64,000 nucleotides of DNA, from contig NZ_JAMSCK010000002.1 of assembly GCF_023805255.1 (NCBI RefSeq), forward strand, positions 682,001 through 746,000, in the 5' to 3' direction. The position numbers and the translations under genes are program-made. The notes beneath the pieces were generated by a model. That model had not been told where the DNA came from. It ran no database searches and saw only the letters and a list, made by a program, of their open reading frames with translations. Source of the stretch: Gramella jeungdoensis. Its GTDB lineage: Bacteria; Bacteroidota; Bacteroidia; Flavobacteriales; Flavobacteriaceae. Shown here in pieces: positions 17,933 to 24,896 of this stretch (the first letter of the stretch is position 1; every line of letters starts with the position of its first letter).

Positions 17933-18523
17933 TCAATTATTCACTGAAGAGGTGCCTGTAGGTGCCTCTTCTTGTTTTATAGGAACACTAACGCTGGTAT
18001 TATCCCAGGCAAATACAAGATTGACAAAATCTCCCGATTCTTCAAAAAGTATCGTGAACTGTTCCAGGTTGGTTGGGAGTTCTTTTACTGGCCTTTCTAG
18101 TACAAGCTCATCAAATTTAGGATTTCGGTAGGCTTCCTTATCAAGATTTATTCCCCAGGGATACATTTTTGAATTGAAGATCACCTTCCAGCTATCCTTC
18201 ATAGGAATCGTCCATAAAGTATATTTTCCGGCTTTCAGCAAACTTCCATCAACCAGTATATCCTGGTTAGTATTAAAAGTAGTGGCCTCATTGGCCCCCG
18301 TACGCCATACTTCGTTGTAGGGTACCAGTCCACCGAATATTTTACGCTCTTTCTTATAAGGGCGATTGTAGAAGACCTTAAGTTCAAGATCATTTTTCTG
18401 ATAGGTCACCGTATCTTCAGGACTATGGGCTTTAGTGGTATACCTGAGAATAAGGATAAGCCCAATTCCAAGGAACAGAATTGCTCCCACTATCTTTAAG
18501 CCTGTTTTTAAACTTTTGTTCAT
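17933..18523 (-). CDS. DUF2911 domain-containing membrane-anchored protein
   Basis: A 196-residue protein with one N-terminal membrane helix (residues 8-27, VGAILFLGIGLILILRYTT) and an exported DUF2911 domain. FYNRPYKKERKIFGGLVPYNEVWRTGANEAT, which I give only as residues 51-81, and the later AGKYTLWTIP segment are characteristic. The function is unknown; the domain is common in Bacteroidota. It is convergent with ohr, 6 bp apart, so the ohr terminator hairpin lies inside its 3' coding end. Confidence 0.88.
   Translation of the reverse strand: MNKSLKTGLKIVGAILFLGIGLILILRYTTKAHSPEDTVTYQKNDLELKVFYNRPYKKERKIFGGLVPYNEVWRTGANEATTFNTNQDILVDGSLLKAGKYTLWTIPMKDSWKVIFNSKMYPWGINLDKEAYRNPKFDELVLERPVKELPTNLEQFTILFEESGDFVNLVFAWDNTSVSVPIKQEEAPTGTSSVNN
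17947..17970 (+). terminator. Probable terminator of ohr inside the DUF2911 3' end
   Basis: A 10-pair stem with two wobble pairs (AAGAGGTGCC with GGTGCCTCTT) and a TGTA loop is followed by CTTGTTTTA. It lies inside the coding end of the convergent gene. Confidence 0.5.
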
Positions 18524-18632
18524 AGCGTTTCCTTTATAAAGAAAAGCTTTTCAAAAATTCAGCCATAAACTTCTCTGTTTGAGTACTAAAAATAAGAATA
18601 ATGAAGGAATTTGAATTTTTTTTCGGAATTTT

Positions 18633-18658
18633 TGCAACGCGGGGCTTTTTGTCTCGTC
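18633..18658 (+). promoter_or_regulatory. ECF-type promoter of the first sigma operon
   Basis: TGCAAC (18633-18638), a 16-nt spacer and CGTC (18655-18658) give the -35 AAC / -10 CGTC layout of ECF sigma promoters. It lies 36 bp before the TTG start of the sigma gene, which suggests autoregulation. Three similar sites occur elsewhere in the window. Confidence 0.65.
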
Positions 18659-18693
18659 ATTAAAGTGAACTAACCCATCAAAAACTGATTAAA

Positions 18694-19239
18694 TTGATAC
18701 AGCATAAGCTAATAGAAGCTTGTAAACAGAACAGCCGGAGGGCCCAGCTCAAGCTGTATAACAAATATTGCGACGGGATGTATTACGTGGCCTTAAGATT
18801 TATGAAAGATACGATGGAGGCTGAAGATGCGATGCAGGAAGCTTTTATAAAGGCTTTTACCAAGATACATCAGTTTAACGGAGAGGTAACCTTTGGGGCC
18901 TGGTTAAAAAGGATCGTCATCAATAAATGTTTGGATAAGCTAAAAGCAAAAAAACTTGAACTGGTAGCGATTAATGAACAGGTTCTGGGAACCGTGGAAG
19001 AGGAAGATAACTGGCAGGTGGAAGACGGAATTGGAGTGGAAGAAGTGAAAAAAGAGATAGAGAATCTGCCTGAAAAATATAAATACCCGCTGATGTTGTA
19101 CCTCATAGAAGGATATGATCACGAAGAGATCAGCGAAATACTGGGAATAACCCAGGTAGCATCCAGAACATTGGTACACAGAGGCAAGAAAAAATTACAG
19201 GACGAACTAAAAACTATGAGCAATGGGACAGGATATTAG
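18694..19239 (+). CDS. ECF RNA polymerase sigma factor (first module)
   Basis: Sigma-70 family extracytoplasmic-function factor of 181 residues. Region 2 holds LKLYNKYCDGMYYVALRFM and EDAMQEAFIKAF; region 4 holds ENLPEKYKYPLMLYLIEGYDHEEISEILG with the helix-turn-helix at about residues 145-165. The start is TTG at 18694, the only start that preserves region 2. It overlaps the next gene by 17 bp. The likely target is its own operon through the 18633-18658 promoter. Confidence 0.92.
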   Translation: MIQHKLIEACKQNSRRAQLKLYNKYCDGMYYVALRFMKDTMEAEDAMQEAFIKAFTKIHQFNGEVTFGAWLKRIVINKCLDKLKAKKLELVAINEQVLGTVEEEDNWQVEDGIGVEEVKKEIENLPEKYKYPLMLYLIEGYDHEEISEILGITQVASRTLVHRGKKKLQDELKTMSNGTGY

Positions 19240-19834
19240 AGAAATGTTCCGCAACCAGGAACATATAGGAAAAGAAAAACTGAACAAGGGGCATCAAAGG
19301 AGATTTGAGGCCAGGCTGGATGAGGCATTTCCGGTTCAGAAAAAGAAAAGCAGTTATTATCAGGTCCTTCAGATCGCAGCCTTGTTTGTGGTGGCCCTTG
19401 GAGTTGGAGCTTTCTTCTACTTCAATAATCAAGAGGTGCCTGTTGAAGAGAACAACCAGATCGTGGAGACTCCGGTTAAAGAAGAAGCTGATGAGGAAAC
19501 AAAAACTACCGAGTATAGACTTAGTGATGTTTCTCCTGAATTCAAAAAGATAGAAGATTACTATATGGCGAGTGTGAATATTCAGCTTGCCAAGCTGGAT
19601 ATGACTCCAGAGAATAAAGAACTTATAGATGCATTTATGAATAAACTGGAAACCCTGGATGAAGAATATATAGCGCTGAATGCTGAAATCCAGGAGACCG
19701 GTCTCAATGAAGAAACAGTGGAGGCTATGATCGCGAACTTACAGCTAAGACTGGATCTTCTTAAAAAGTTGAAAGTCAAATTAAATGAAATTAAACAATC
19801 AAAAAACAACAAAAATGAAAACTATCAGGCTTAA
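19223..19834 (+). CDS. Putative membrane-bound anti-sigma factor
   Basis: A 203-residue single-pass membrane protein. A cytoplasmic N-terminus of about 48 residues contains RFEARLDEAFP and is followed by one membrane helix (about 49-67, ALFVVALGVGAFFYF). The periplasmic part is an acidic linker plus a Leu/Glu-rich helical domain with coiled-coil character (residues 115-195). No HxxxCxxC zinc motif is present, so the anti-sigma role is inferred from its place directly after the sigma gene (17-bp overlap) and its topology. Confidence 0.75.
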   Translation: MGQDIREMFRNQEHIGKEKLNKGHQRRFEARLDEAFPVQKKKSSYYQVLQIAALFVVALGVGAFFYFNNQEVPVEENNQIVETPVKEEADEETKTTEYRLSDVSPEFKKIEDYYMASVNIQLAKLDMTPENKELIDAFMNKLETLDEEYIALNAEIQETGLNEETVEAMIANLQLRLDLLKKLKVKLNEIKQSKNNKNENYQA

Positions 19835-21200
19835 ATATATAATGCTTTGCCTGCTGTTCATCACAGCAGGAGGTTTTGCCCAGACCAAAAAACTGAACAA
19901 AAATTACAAGACATCGGCAGATGTGAATGTAGAGATAGATTCCCGGCATACTAATATCATCATAGAGAACTGGGATAAGAATGAGGTTGAGATTCAGGCT
20001 TACCTCGAAGGAGATACCGGCAACAAAGAGGAGACACAAAAACTTCTGGATGCCTGGAACCTTGAAACTTCTTCCAACCCTGGAATGGTAAGGATAAAAT
20101 CGGGTGGCGGTATGAGCATGAATGTAGATATTGACATGGCACGTTTGGAGGGTTCATTATCTAAGTTACCTGAGATCATGGAGCCTTTAATGAATAACCT
20201 TGTAGGCCCCATTTTATCAAATATTGCAGAAAATCCACTTCCTCCTGAATTTGCGGATAATATGAGAGAAATGAAATTCGATTATGAGGCATATAAAAAG
20301 GATGGGGATAAATACTTAGAGAAATGGGAAGCCAATTTTGAGAAGAAATTCGGAAAGGAATTCGAGGCCAAAATGGAAAAATGGGCCGAAGAAATGGAAA
20401 AGAATTCCGAAAAGTATGAAAAGGAATATGAAGCCAAAATGGAAGTCTGGGCAAAAGATTTTGAAAAGGATATGGAAGCCTGGGGCGAAGAATTCGGAAA
20501 GAAAATGGAAGCTTGGGGCGAACAGTTTGGTAAACAATTCGAAGCCAGTATGGAGAATGGAAACAAAGTGTTTATTTATGAAGGTGGAAAAACCATTAAC
20601 TCTAAAAAGACCATTAAACTAAAGGTTCCTAAAGACGCTAAACTTCACCTTAATGTTCGCCACGGAGAGCTTAAACTGGGAAGTACCATAAAAAACCTGA
20701 AGGCCGATCTGTCTCACAGTCGGCTTTCAGCTAACCGTCTAACTGGGAAGAACACGAATGTAAAAGTAGCCTATTCACCAGTAAATATTGGCTATTGGGA
20801 TTACGGGGTTCTTTCAACCGAATTCGTTCAGAACTGTAGTATAGATAAGGCGGTAAGTATAAAACTGAATTCAAATTCCAGTGATATCAGGATCAAGGAG
20901 CTTCAGAAAACAGGAGTGCTTAGCGGATCTTTTGGTAAGCTTGATATAGATGATCTTGGAGCCGGTTTTGAAACTCTTAATATAACTCTGGAGAACAGTG
21001 ATCTTAAGCTCAATGTGCCAGAGACCGCTTTCAATTTTACCTTTAACGGAATGCAGAGCTCTATCAAATATCCTGATAATATGAAACTTAAATCCACCAA
21101 GTCTTATGATAATGAGATCCTGAATGGTTATAACAAGTCAAGGGATGGTAGTGGAAATATTTCAATTAAAGCAAATTTCAGCGATGTATTGATAAATTAA
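19815..21200 (+). CDS. Exported adhesin-like protein with 11-residue helical repeats
   Basis: Exported protein of about 461 residues. The signal peptide MKTIRLKYIMLCLLFITAGG starts at the ATG at 19815, which overlaps the previous gene by 20 bp; upstream ATG 19785 lacks a signal at its N-terminus. Residues 25-80 and 260-461 look like DUF4097-type putative adhesin beta repeats (VNVEIDSRHTNIIIENWD; LHLNVRHGELKLGS). Between them, at 20316-20560, lies a charged helical segment of 11-residue units such as MEAWGEEFGKK and MEAWGEQFGKQ. It probably senses or carries out the envelope response controlled by the upstream sigma factor. Confidence 0.8.
   Translation: MKTIRLKYIMLCLLFITAGGFAQTKKLNKNYKTSADVNVEIDSRHTNIIIENWDKNEVEIQAYLEGDTGNKEETQKLLDAWNLETSSNPGMVRIKSGGGMSMNVDIDMARLEGSLSKLPEIMEPLMNNLVGPILSNIAENPLPPEFADNMREMKFDYEAYKKDGDKYLEKWEANFEKKFGKEFEAKMEKWAEEMEKNSEKYEKEYEAKMEVWAKDFEKDMEAWGEEFGKKMEAWGEQFGKQFEASMENGNKVFIYEGGKTINSKKTIKLKVPKDAKLHLNVRHGELKLGSTIKNLKADLSHSRLSANRLTGKNTNVKVAYSPVNIGYWDYGVLSTEFVQNCSIDKAVSIKLNSNSSDIRIKELQKTGVLSGSFGKLDIDDLGAGFETLNITLENSDLKLNVPETAFNFTFNGMQSSIKYPDNMKLKSTKSYDNEILNGYNKSRDGSGNISIKANFSDVLIN
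20316..20560 (+). repeat. Hendecad (11-residue, 33-bp) repeats inside the adhesin-like gene
   Basis: Successive units are LEKWEANFEKK, an 8-residue spacer, MEKWAEEMEKN, SEKYEKEYEAK, MEVWAKDFEKD, MEAWGEEFGKK, MEAWGEQFGKQ and a partial FEASMENG. Trp or Tyr recurs at position 4. Eleven-residue periodicity suits a long amphipathic helix or right-handed coiled coil. Confidence 0.8.
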
Positions 21201-21239
21201 ATCCTAGCGATTACATTTGGCTTCCTTAAGTTGAATGAG

Positions 21240-21917
21240 ATGCAGGATTTTGCTGAATTTGTAAATGAACTAACCTCCGGTTTCACACCGGTAATAGGTG
21301 GGGATTATAAGCATGATGACTATACTTATATAGATCTTTCGGAAAATAATCGGGAATTATTGAAACTTGAAGTTGCTTCTTCGGAAGCATTTTCTGCTTT
21401 TATCTTCGAATTCCTGAAGAATAAGAATGCAAAAGCGGCTTATGGCGGTTATAATGAACTTAGGACCTTATACAACCGGAGTGAACTTTTCAATAATAGA
21501 GAGGCTAACAGGAATATTCATATTGGCCTGGATATCTGGGTACCGGCCTTCTCCGAAATTATTAGTCCGTTAGATGGTAAAGTTCATAGTTTTAAAGACA
21601 ATGCTAATTTTGGAGATTACGGCCCCACGCTGATCCTTGAGCATTCTGTACAAGGTCGAAAATTCTATACTTTATACGGACATTTAAGCAGGAGATCTTT
21701 GAAAGGACTTAAGGAAGGTGACCAAATAAAAGTTGGTGACAAGATCGCTGAGCTGGGTGATTTTGATGAAAATGGAGATTATGCACCACACCTTCACTTC
21801 CAGGTGATTGAAGATCTGAATGGAAATATTGGGGATTTCCCTGGTGTTATAAAAAAAGAGGACCTGGACAATTTTTTAAAGAACTGCCCGGATCCTAATT
21901 TGCTTTTGAAAATTTAG
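21240..21917 (+). CDS. M23 family metallopeptidase (LytM-like)
   Basis: Zinc endopeptidase domain protein of about 225 residues. The LytM fold motifs are present: HIGLDIWVPAF (first zinc His and Asp), then HLHFQV (HxH) late in the domain, with YGHLSRRSLKGLKEGDQIKVGDKIAELG between them. It lacks an obvious signal peptide, which is unusual for an enzyme expected to cut peptidoglycan cross-links; the N-terminus QDFAEFVNELTSGFTPVIGG is soluble. ATG 21240 or TTG 21231 are both possible starts. It follows the adhesin-like gene by about 40 bp on the same strand. Confidence 0.85.
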   Translation: MQDFAEFVNELTSGFTPVIGGDYKHDDYTYIDLSENNRELLKLEVASSEAFSAFIFEFLKNKNAKAAYGGYNELRTLYNRSELFNNREANRNIHIGLDIWVPAFSEIISPLDGKVHSFKDNANFGDYGPTLILEHSVQGRKFYTLYGHLSRRSLKGLKEGDQIKVGDKIAELGDFDENGDYAPHLHFQVIEDLNGNIGDFPGVIKKEDLDNFLKNCPDPNLLLKI

Positions 21918-21961
21918 ATTCCTTTCAGTGACTAAAATTGCGATCAAGTAGATTTAGTTCA

Positions 21962-21997
21962 AAGTCATTTCGAAGGAGCAAAGCGACTGAGAAATCT
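21962..21997 (+). repeat. Long-type intergenic repeat, copy 1
   Basis: A 36-bp repeat starting AAGTCATTTCGA and ending GCGACTGAGAAATCT. It differs from copy 3 (22368-22403) at three positions. Repeats of this look are common between flavobacterial genes in my recollection. Confidence 0.85.
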
Positions 21998-22013
21998 GAA
22001 CCAAGGAATCTCC

Positions 22014-22310
22014 TTATAAAATATCCTTTTCTAAAAACTCCCAGTCAGGATTGAAGTCCTGAATTAATTTTACTTTTTTCTCCCTTCTCCATTTTTTGAT
22101 GGTCTTCTCCCTTAAAATTGCTTCGGAAGGATTTTCAAATTTTTCGTAGTACACAAGGTGAAAACAATTGTATTTCCCAGCAAAAGACTTTTTAGTATTC
22201 TTACTTTCCTGAAAATGCTGGTCTATTCGACATGAAAGATTATTGGTGATGCCAATATAAAGCACGGTCTTTTGAATATTCGTGGTTATATAGACAAAAT
22301 ATTCTTTCAT
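22014..22310 (-). CDS. Single-domain GIY-YIG nuclease family protein
   Basis: A 98-residue protein made almost entirely of a GIY-YIG domain (UPF0213/YhbQ size class). The strands read YFVYITTN and VLYIGITNNLSCRIDQHF, which give the GIY-YIG pair and the conserved Arg; a late CFHLVYYEKFENPSEAILREK carries the catalytic-type Glu, and KTIKKWRREKKVKLI is basic. The family contains DNA nucleases. The gene lies between facing repeats, with the right repeat starting 5 bp before its ATG, which suggests that the repeats and gene form one unit. Confidence 0.92.
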   Translation of the reverse strand: MKEYFVYITTNIQKTVLYIGITNNLSCRIDQHFQESKNTKKSFAGKYNCFHLVYYEKFENPSEAILREKTIKKWRREKKVKLIQDFNPDWEFLEKDIL

Positions 22311-22315
22311 AAGTT

Positions 22316-22343
22316 AGATTTCTCCCTACGGTCGAAATGACTT
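22316..22343 (-). repeat. Short-type intergenic repeat, copy 2
   Basis: A 28-bp repeat, on the plus strand AGATTTCTCCCTACGG followed by TCGAAATGACTT, identical to copy 4 at 22446-22473. Its reverse complement shares both ends with the long type but has a shorter centre. Confidence 0.85.
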
Positions 22344-22367
22344 CTGGAGTATAATTTATTTCTTTTT

Positions 22368-22473
22368 AAGTCATTTCGATAGAGCGAAGCGACTGAGAAA
22401 TCTCTATACAGTTTTTTATAAATATAGAGCATTAGGTGCATCCACAGATTTCTCCCTACGGTCGAAATGACTT
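22368..22473. repeat. Gene-less 106-bp companion unit (copies 3 and 4)
   Basis: A long-type repeat (22368-22403) faces a short-type repeat (22446-22473) across a 42-bp spacer. The outer ends are again AAGTCATTTCGA and TCGAAATGACTT. It has the same layout as the 382-bp GIY-YIG unit but no gene, so it could be an internally deleted derivative, or form a long hairpin in RNA. Confidence 0.75.
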
Positions 22474-22482
22474 TACAAATTT

Positions 22483-22956
22483 TTATTTTCTTCTAACAAA
22501 AAGAGCTACTATCGCTGAGGTCACGACGCCAGCAACCAGTGCAAAGAAAAAGGACTGCAGCATATAGGATTTCAGGTTAAAATAGGCTTCCGCATTTTCC
22601 CTGGTATTTCCATTTAGAACAGAATTTTCTATTGCATTCTCGAAATAATCAGGAGTGATAAATTCATGTGTGATATACTGCGCTAAAGGTGAGAGTATGG
22701 CTACCACTACACTAATAATGATCCCGGAAACAAATCCCTGCGTCCAGGTCATCTTATCATTATAGAAATTCTTTCTTTTATCGAGGAGTGCAAAAACATA
22801 AAGTATAATGGCAACAATAGCGAAAAGGTTGGTATAAATGGCATGTACAGCGATGTTCTCATCATGCCATCCCAGACCTTTTTCGAGGAACATCCAGAGT
22901 AGTGAAACGATACTAAAGATGACTCCCCATTTGATTTCTATAGAGAATTTTTTCAT
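22483..22956 (-). CDS. DUF4199 family membrane protein
   Basis: A 157-residue inner-membrane protein with about four hydrophobic helices (near residues 9-27, 35-58, 73-95 and 133-155). The layout, with a charged KRKNFYNDKMTWTQGFVSG segment between helices 2 and 3 and a C-terminal ALFVRRK, fits the DUF4199 family of Bacteroidota. The function is unknown. It is separated from the upstream DUF6249 gene by a terminator, so it is probably transcribed on its own. Confidence 0.85.
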   Translation of the reverse strand: MKKFSIEIKWGVIFSIVSLLWMFLEKGLGWHDENIAVHAIYTNLFAIVAIILYVFALLDKRKNFYNDKMTWTQGFVSGIIISVVVAILSPLAQYITHEFITPDYFENAIENSVLNGNTRENAEAYFNLKSYMLQSFFFALVAGVVTSAIVALFVRRK

Positions 22957-23023
22957 TGAAACGTTTGATTGGTTACAATGTTAAAATTAGTAAAATTCCA
23001 TTACTGACAATCAGAAATAAAAA

Positions 23024-23046
23024 ATCCCGAATGGAACATTCGGGAT
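23024..23046 (-). terminator. Terminator of the DUF6249 gene
   Basis: A perfect 10-bp stem (ATCCCGAATG with CATTCGGGAT) and a GAA loop; on the minus strand it is followed by TTTTATTTC. It lies 24 bp after the DUF6249 stop codon. Confidence 0.85.
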
Positions 23047-23069
23047 GTGATGATATTTTTGAATAGAAC

Positions 23070-23420
23070 CTATGCGTCTTCGTTCAACTTTTTGGTGGCA
23101 AAGTAGCCGGCAAATAAACCTAAGCCTGCCAATAGGAAAATAGTTCCAGGATAAGCTACATCCTCGTCTACTCCCATATTATAACTTAGCAGGTTGGCGA
23201 TAAAGATTCCCAGGCCAATACCTACTAAAAGCAATGCCAGGTTGATCACTATAACTTTCCAGATTGGAGTTACACTTTTCTTTTTGCTGTAAAATATACT
23301 TGCATCTGCTCCTTTTTCAATAAGTGCAAGACGCTCGCGGTTTCTGGCCGAAATGTATAAGTAGAACATCCCGAATATAACCCCGAAAATGATTGGCATA
23401 ATAATTACTTCTGATCCCAT
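23070..23420 (-). CDS. DUF6249 family small membrane protein
   Basis: A 116-residue membrane protein with three hydrophobic segments: IIMPIIFGVIFGMFYLYIS near the N-terminus, VIVINLALLLVGIGLGIFIA in the middle and TIFLLAGLGLFAGYFA near the end. The cytoplasmic loop RNRERLALIEKGADASIF is typical of the DUF6249 family. The function is unknown. Its upstream region holds an ECF-type promoter (23466-23492) back to back with that of the neighbouring sigma gene, so it is a likely member of that regulon. Confidence 0.85.
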   Translation of the reverse strand: MGSEVIIMPIIFGVIFGMFYLYISARNRERLALIEKGADASIFYSKKKSVTPIWKVIVINLALLLVGIGLGIFIANLLSYNMGVDEDVAYPGTIFLLAGLGLFAGYFATKKLNEDA

Positions 23421-23465
23421 GATTTCTAGTTTTTAATGTGAAAATAAATGTTCGTTTGCTATTAG

Positions 23466-23492
23466 GACGCCACGATTTCATATCCGGTTACA
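23466..23492 (-). promoter_or_regulatory. ECF-type promoter of the DUF6249 gene
   Basis: On the minus strand TGTAAC (23487-23492) is followed by 17 nt and CGTC (23466-23469), about 45 nt before the DUF6249 ATG. It is divergent from the promoter at 23522-23548, and the two share the core TTTTGTAACCG. Confidence 0.65.
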
Positions 23493-23521
23493 AAAAAGTG
23501 TAAATTTATTTGAAAATATTT

Positions 23522-23548
23522 TGTAACCGATGATCTAAAATGATCGTC
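23522..23548 (+). promoter_or_regulatory. ECF-type promoter of the second sigma operon
   Basis: TGTAAC (23522-23527), 17 nt, CGTC (23545-23548). The sigma gene ATG is at 23559, only 10 nt after the -10 element, so the transcript would be almost leaderless. Confidence 0.65.
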
Positions 23549-23558
23549 ACATGGAATA

Positions 23559-24146
23559 ATGAACAAGTGCACTGACCAACAACTGATCGATAAGATCCTT
23601 TCCGGGGATAGCTCTGCTTTTGGAGAGCTGGTAGATCGTTATCAGAATTTTGTGTTCACTATTGCCATCAGAATGCTCAAAGTAACCGAGGAAGCCGAGG
23701 AAGTGGCTCAGGATAGTTTTATAAAGGCCTTCGATTCATTGTCAGGTTTTAGAGGTGAGGCTAAATTTTCAACCTGGTTATACAGGATAGTTTACCATAA
23801 GGCACTGGATAGAATAAAAAAGAATAAGAGGGAGCAGACCTATGAGATTATTGAAGAGATAACAGATGATAGCCTGGACCATATAGAAAATGGACTGGAA
23901 TATATGCTTTCGGAAGAAAGAAGCCAGGTGATCAACAACTGTATTAAAATGTTGCCGGAAGAAGAGGCTGCTATAATAAGTTTATATTATTTTGAAGAGC
24001 AATCGGTAAAGGAGATAGCGGAGGTGACAAATTTGACCGAAGACAATATTAAAATTAAATTGTACCGTAGCCGGAAAAAACTGTTTTCTTTACTGGAAGG
24101 CTACATCAAACCAGAAATATCAGATAGAAATGGAAAAGCAATTTAA
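23559..24146 (+). CDS. ECF RNA polymerase sigma factor (second module)
   Basis: Sigma-70 family ECF factor of 195 residues. Region 2 contains FGELVDRYQNFVFTIAIRML and EEVAQDSFIKAFDSLSGFRG with FSTWLYRIVYHKALD; region 4 contains LPEEEAAIISLYYFEEQSVK and the helix-turn-helix EIAEVTNLTEDNIKIKLYRSRKK (residues about 150-172). It overlaps the next gene by 17 bp. The promoter directly upstream and the divergent DUF6249 promoter are its best candidate targets. Confidence 0.94.
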   Translation: MNKCTDQQLIDKILSGDSSAFGELVDRYQNFVFTIAIRMLKVTEEAEEVAQDSFIKAFDSLSGFRGEAKFSTWLYRIVYHKALDRIKKNKREQTYEIIEEITDDSLDHIENGLEYMLSEERSQVINNCIKMLPEEEAAIISLYYFEEQSVKEIAEVTNLTEDNIKIKLYRSRKKLFSLLEGYIKPEISDRNGKAI

Positions 24147-24516
24147 CAGAGAGGAAGAACTGATGAAGAGGTTGCTGAATGAAGCGGGAACTGAAACGCC
24201 TTCAGCAGATTTCAAAAAAAGGATAATGATGGCTGTGGAAAACAGGAATGTTACTGTCAAGCCTTATCAGCCACTTATCCCGAAATTCATGTGGTACATA
24301 GTTGCAGCATGTATGGTATCTGCGGTTGCCGGACTATATGCAATGTATGCTGATATTTCATTAAGCTGGTCTTTTGATCTTAAAATTCCACAGTATTTAG
24401 ATATGCCCAGGATAGATCTTTCCAGAACCATGCAGTATGCGATTGCCTTTGTAGCTCTGTTCTTTTTGGAAATCCCTTTTCTTAAGAGGTTTGTGGACAG
24501 GCAGTATTCATTATAG
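24130..24516 (+). CDS. Putative membrane anti-sigma factor
   Basis: A 128-residue protein with a cytoplasmic N-terminus (EEELMKRLLNEAGTETPSAD) and two membrane helices (FMWYIVAACMVSAVAGLYAM and YAIAFVALFFLEIPF). It follows the sigma gene with a 17-bp overlap, the usual arrangement of an anti-sigma partner. It lacks a zinc-type anti-sigma motif, so the role is inferred from position and topology. Confidence 0.72.
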   Translation: MEKQFNREEELMKRLLNEAGTETPSADFKKRIMMAVENRNVTVKPYQPLIPKFMWYIVAACMVSAVAGLYAMYADISLSWSFDLKIPQYLDMPRIDLSRTMQYAIAFVALFFLEIPFLKRFVDRQYSL

Positions 24517-24675
24517 TAATATCGCAACTTAGCCTGTTTTGAGTGTAGGCGATAAGCTCGAGGTAATTTTATTTGTATATGAGTAGTTATCAATTACCAA
24601 TAAACAATGATCAATTATTGTTTTGATGTTCATTGTGGGTGAAGGCGAAGCAATCTATATATTTTAATTGGTAAA

Positions 24676-24703
24676 GATGCTGAAACAAGTTCAGCATGAC
24701 GAA
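24676..24703 (+). repeat. 28-bp dispersed palindromic repeat, copy A
   Basis: GATGCTGAAACAAGTTCAGC followed by ATGACGAA, identical over all 28 bp to the copy at 36145-36172. TGCTGAA and TTCAGCA form a small stem around ACAAG. Confidence 0.85.
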
Positions 24704-24727
24704 ATATCTATGATTGAAATATTATAA

Positions 24728-24759
24728 AAAAATCCTGAAGTTTTAACTTCAGGATTTTT
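24728..24759. terminator. Bidirectional terminator downstream of secA
   Basis: AAAAATCCTGAAGTT faces AACTTCAGGATTTTT in a nearly uninterrupted palindrome, with A runs and T runs at the ends. It serves secA (minus) and possibly the anti-sigma gene (plus). Confidence 0.85.
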
Positions 24760-24764
24760 AATTT

Positions 24765-24896
24765 CGTCTAACGTCTAACGTCTAACGTCTAACGTCTAAC
24801 GTCTAACGTCTAACGTCTAACGTCTAACGTCTAACGTCTAACGTCTAACGTCTAACGTCTAACGTCTAACGTCTAACGTCTAACGTCTAACGTCTA
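24765..24896. repeat. Heptanucleotide tandem array (CGTCTAA, about 19 units) abutting the secA stop
   Basis: 132 bp of perfect 7-bp units, 18 full plus six bases. The last CTA is the reverse complement of the secA TAG stop codon, so the array starts inside the stop. On the secA coding strand the unit is TTAGACG. The array lies between the stop codon and the terminator, so it is transcribed as 3' UTR. Confidence 0.97.

Larger units (their letters stand above)
21962..22343. mobile_element. Candidate 382-bp GIY-YIG mobile unit with 12-bp terminal inverted repeats
   Basis: The unit starts AAGTCATTTCGA and ends with its exact reverse complement TCGAAATGACTT. The left end is a 36-bp long-type repeat (21962-21997); the right end is a 28-bp short-type repeat (22316-22343). 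Between them only the GIY-YIG gene fits, 16 bp from the left repeat and 5 bp from the right. No target-site duplication is obvious. Mobility is inferred. Confidence 0.5.
24517..24893. other. Intergenic region between the anti-sigma gene and secA
   Basis: No gene was found. It holds a 28-bp dispersed repeat (24676-24703), a strong bidirectional terminator (24728-24759) and most of the CGTCTAA array that runs up to the secA stop codon. Confidence 0.75.

Noticed and set aside
20176-20566. Several overlapping frames opposite the helical repeats of the adhesin-like gene
   Set aside because: Their repetitive Phe/Ser/Pro composition is the complement of Glu/Lys/Trp-rich coding repeats.
22957-23000. 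Fifth ECF-type promoter upstream of the DUF4199 gene
   Set aside because: TGTAAC is present on the minus strand but no CGTC lies 16-17 nt after it.
24765-24896. CRISPR array
   Set aside because: The units are 7 bp with no spacers; it is a simple tandem repeat.
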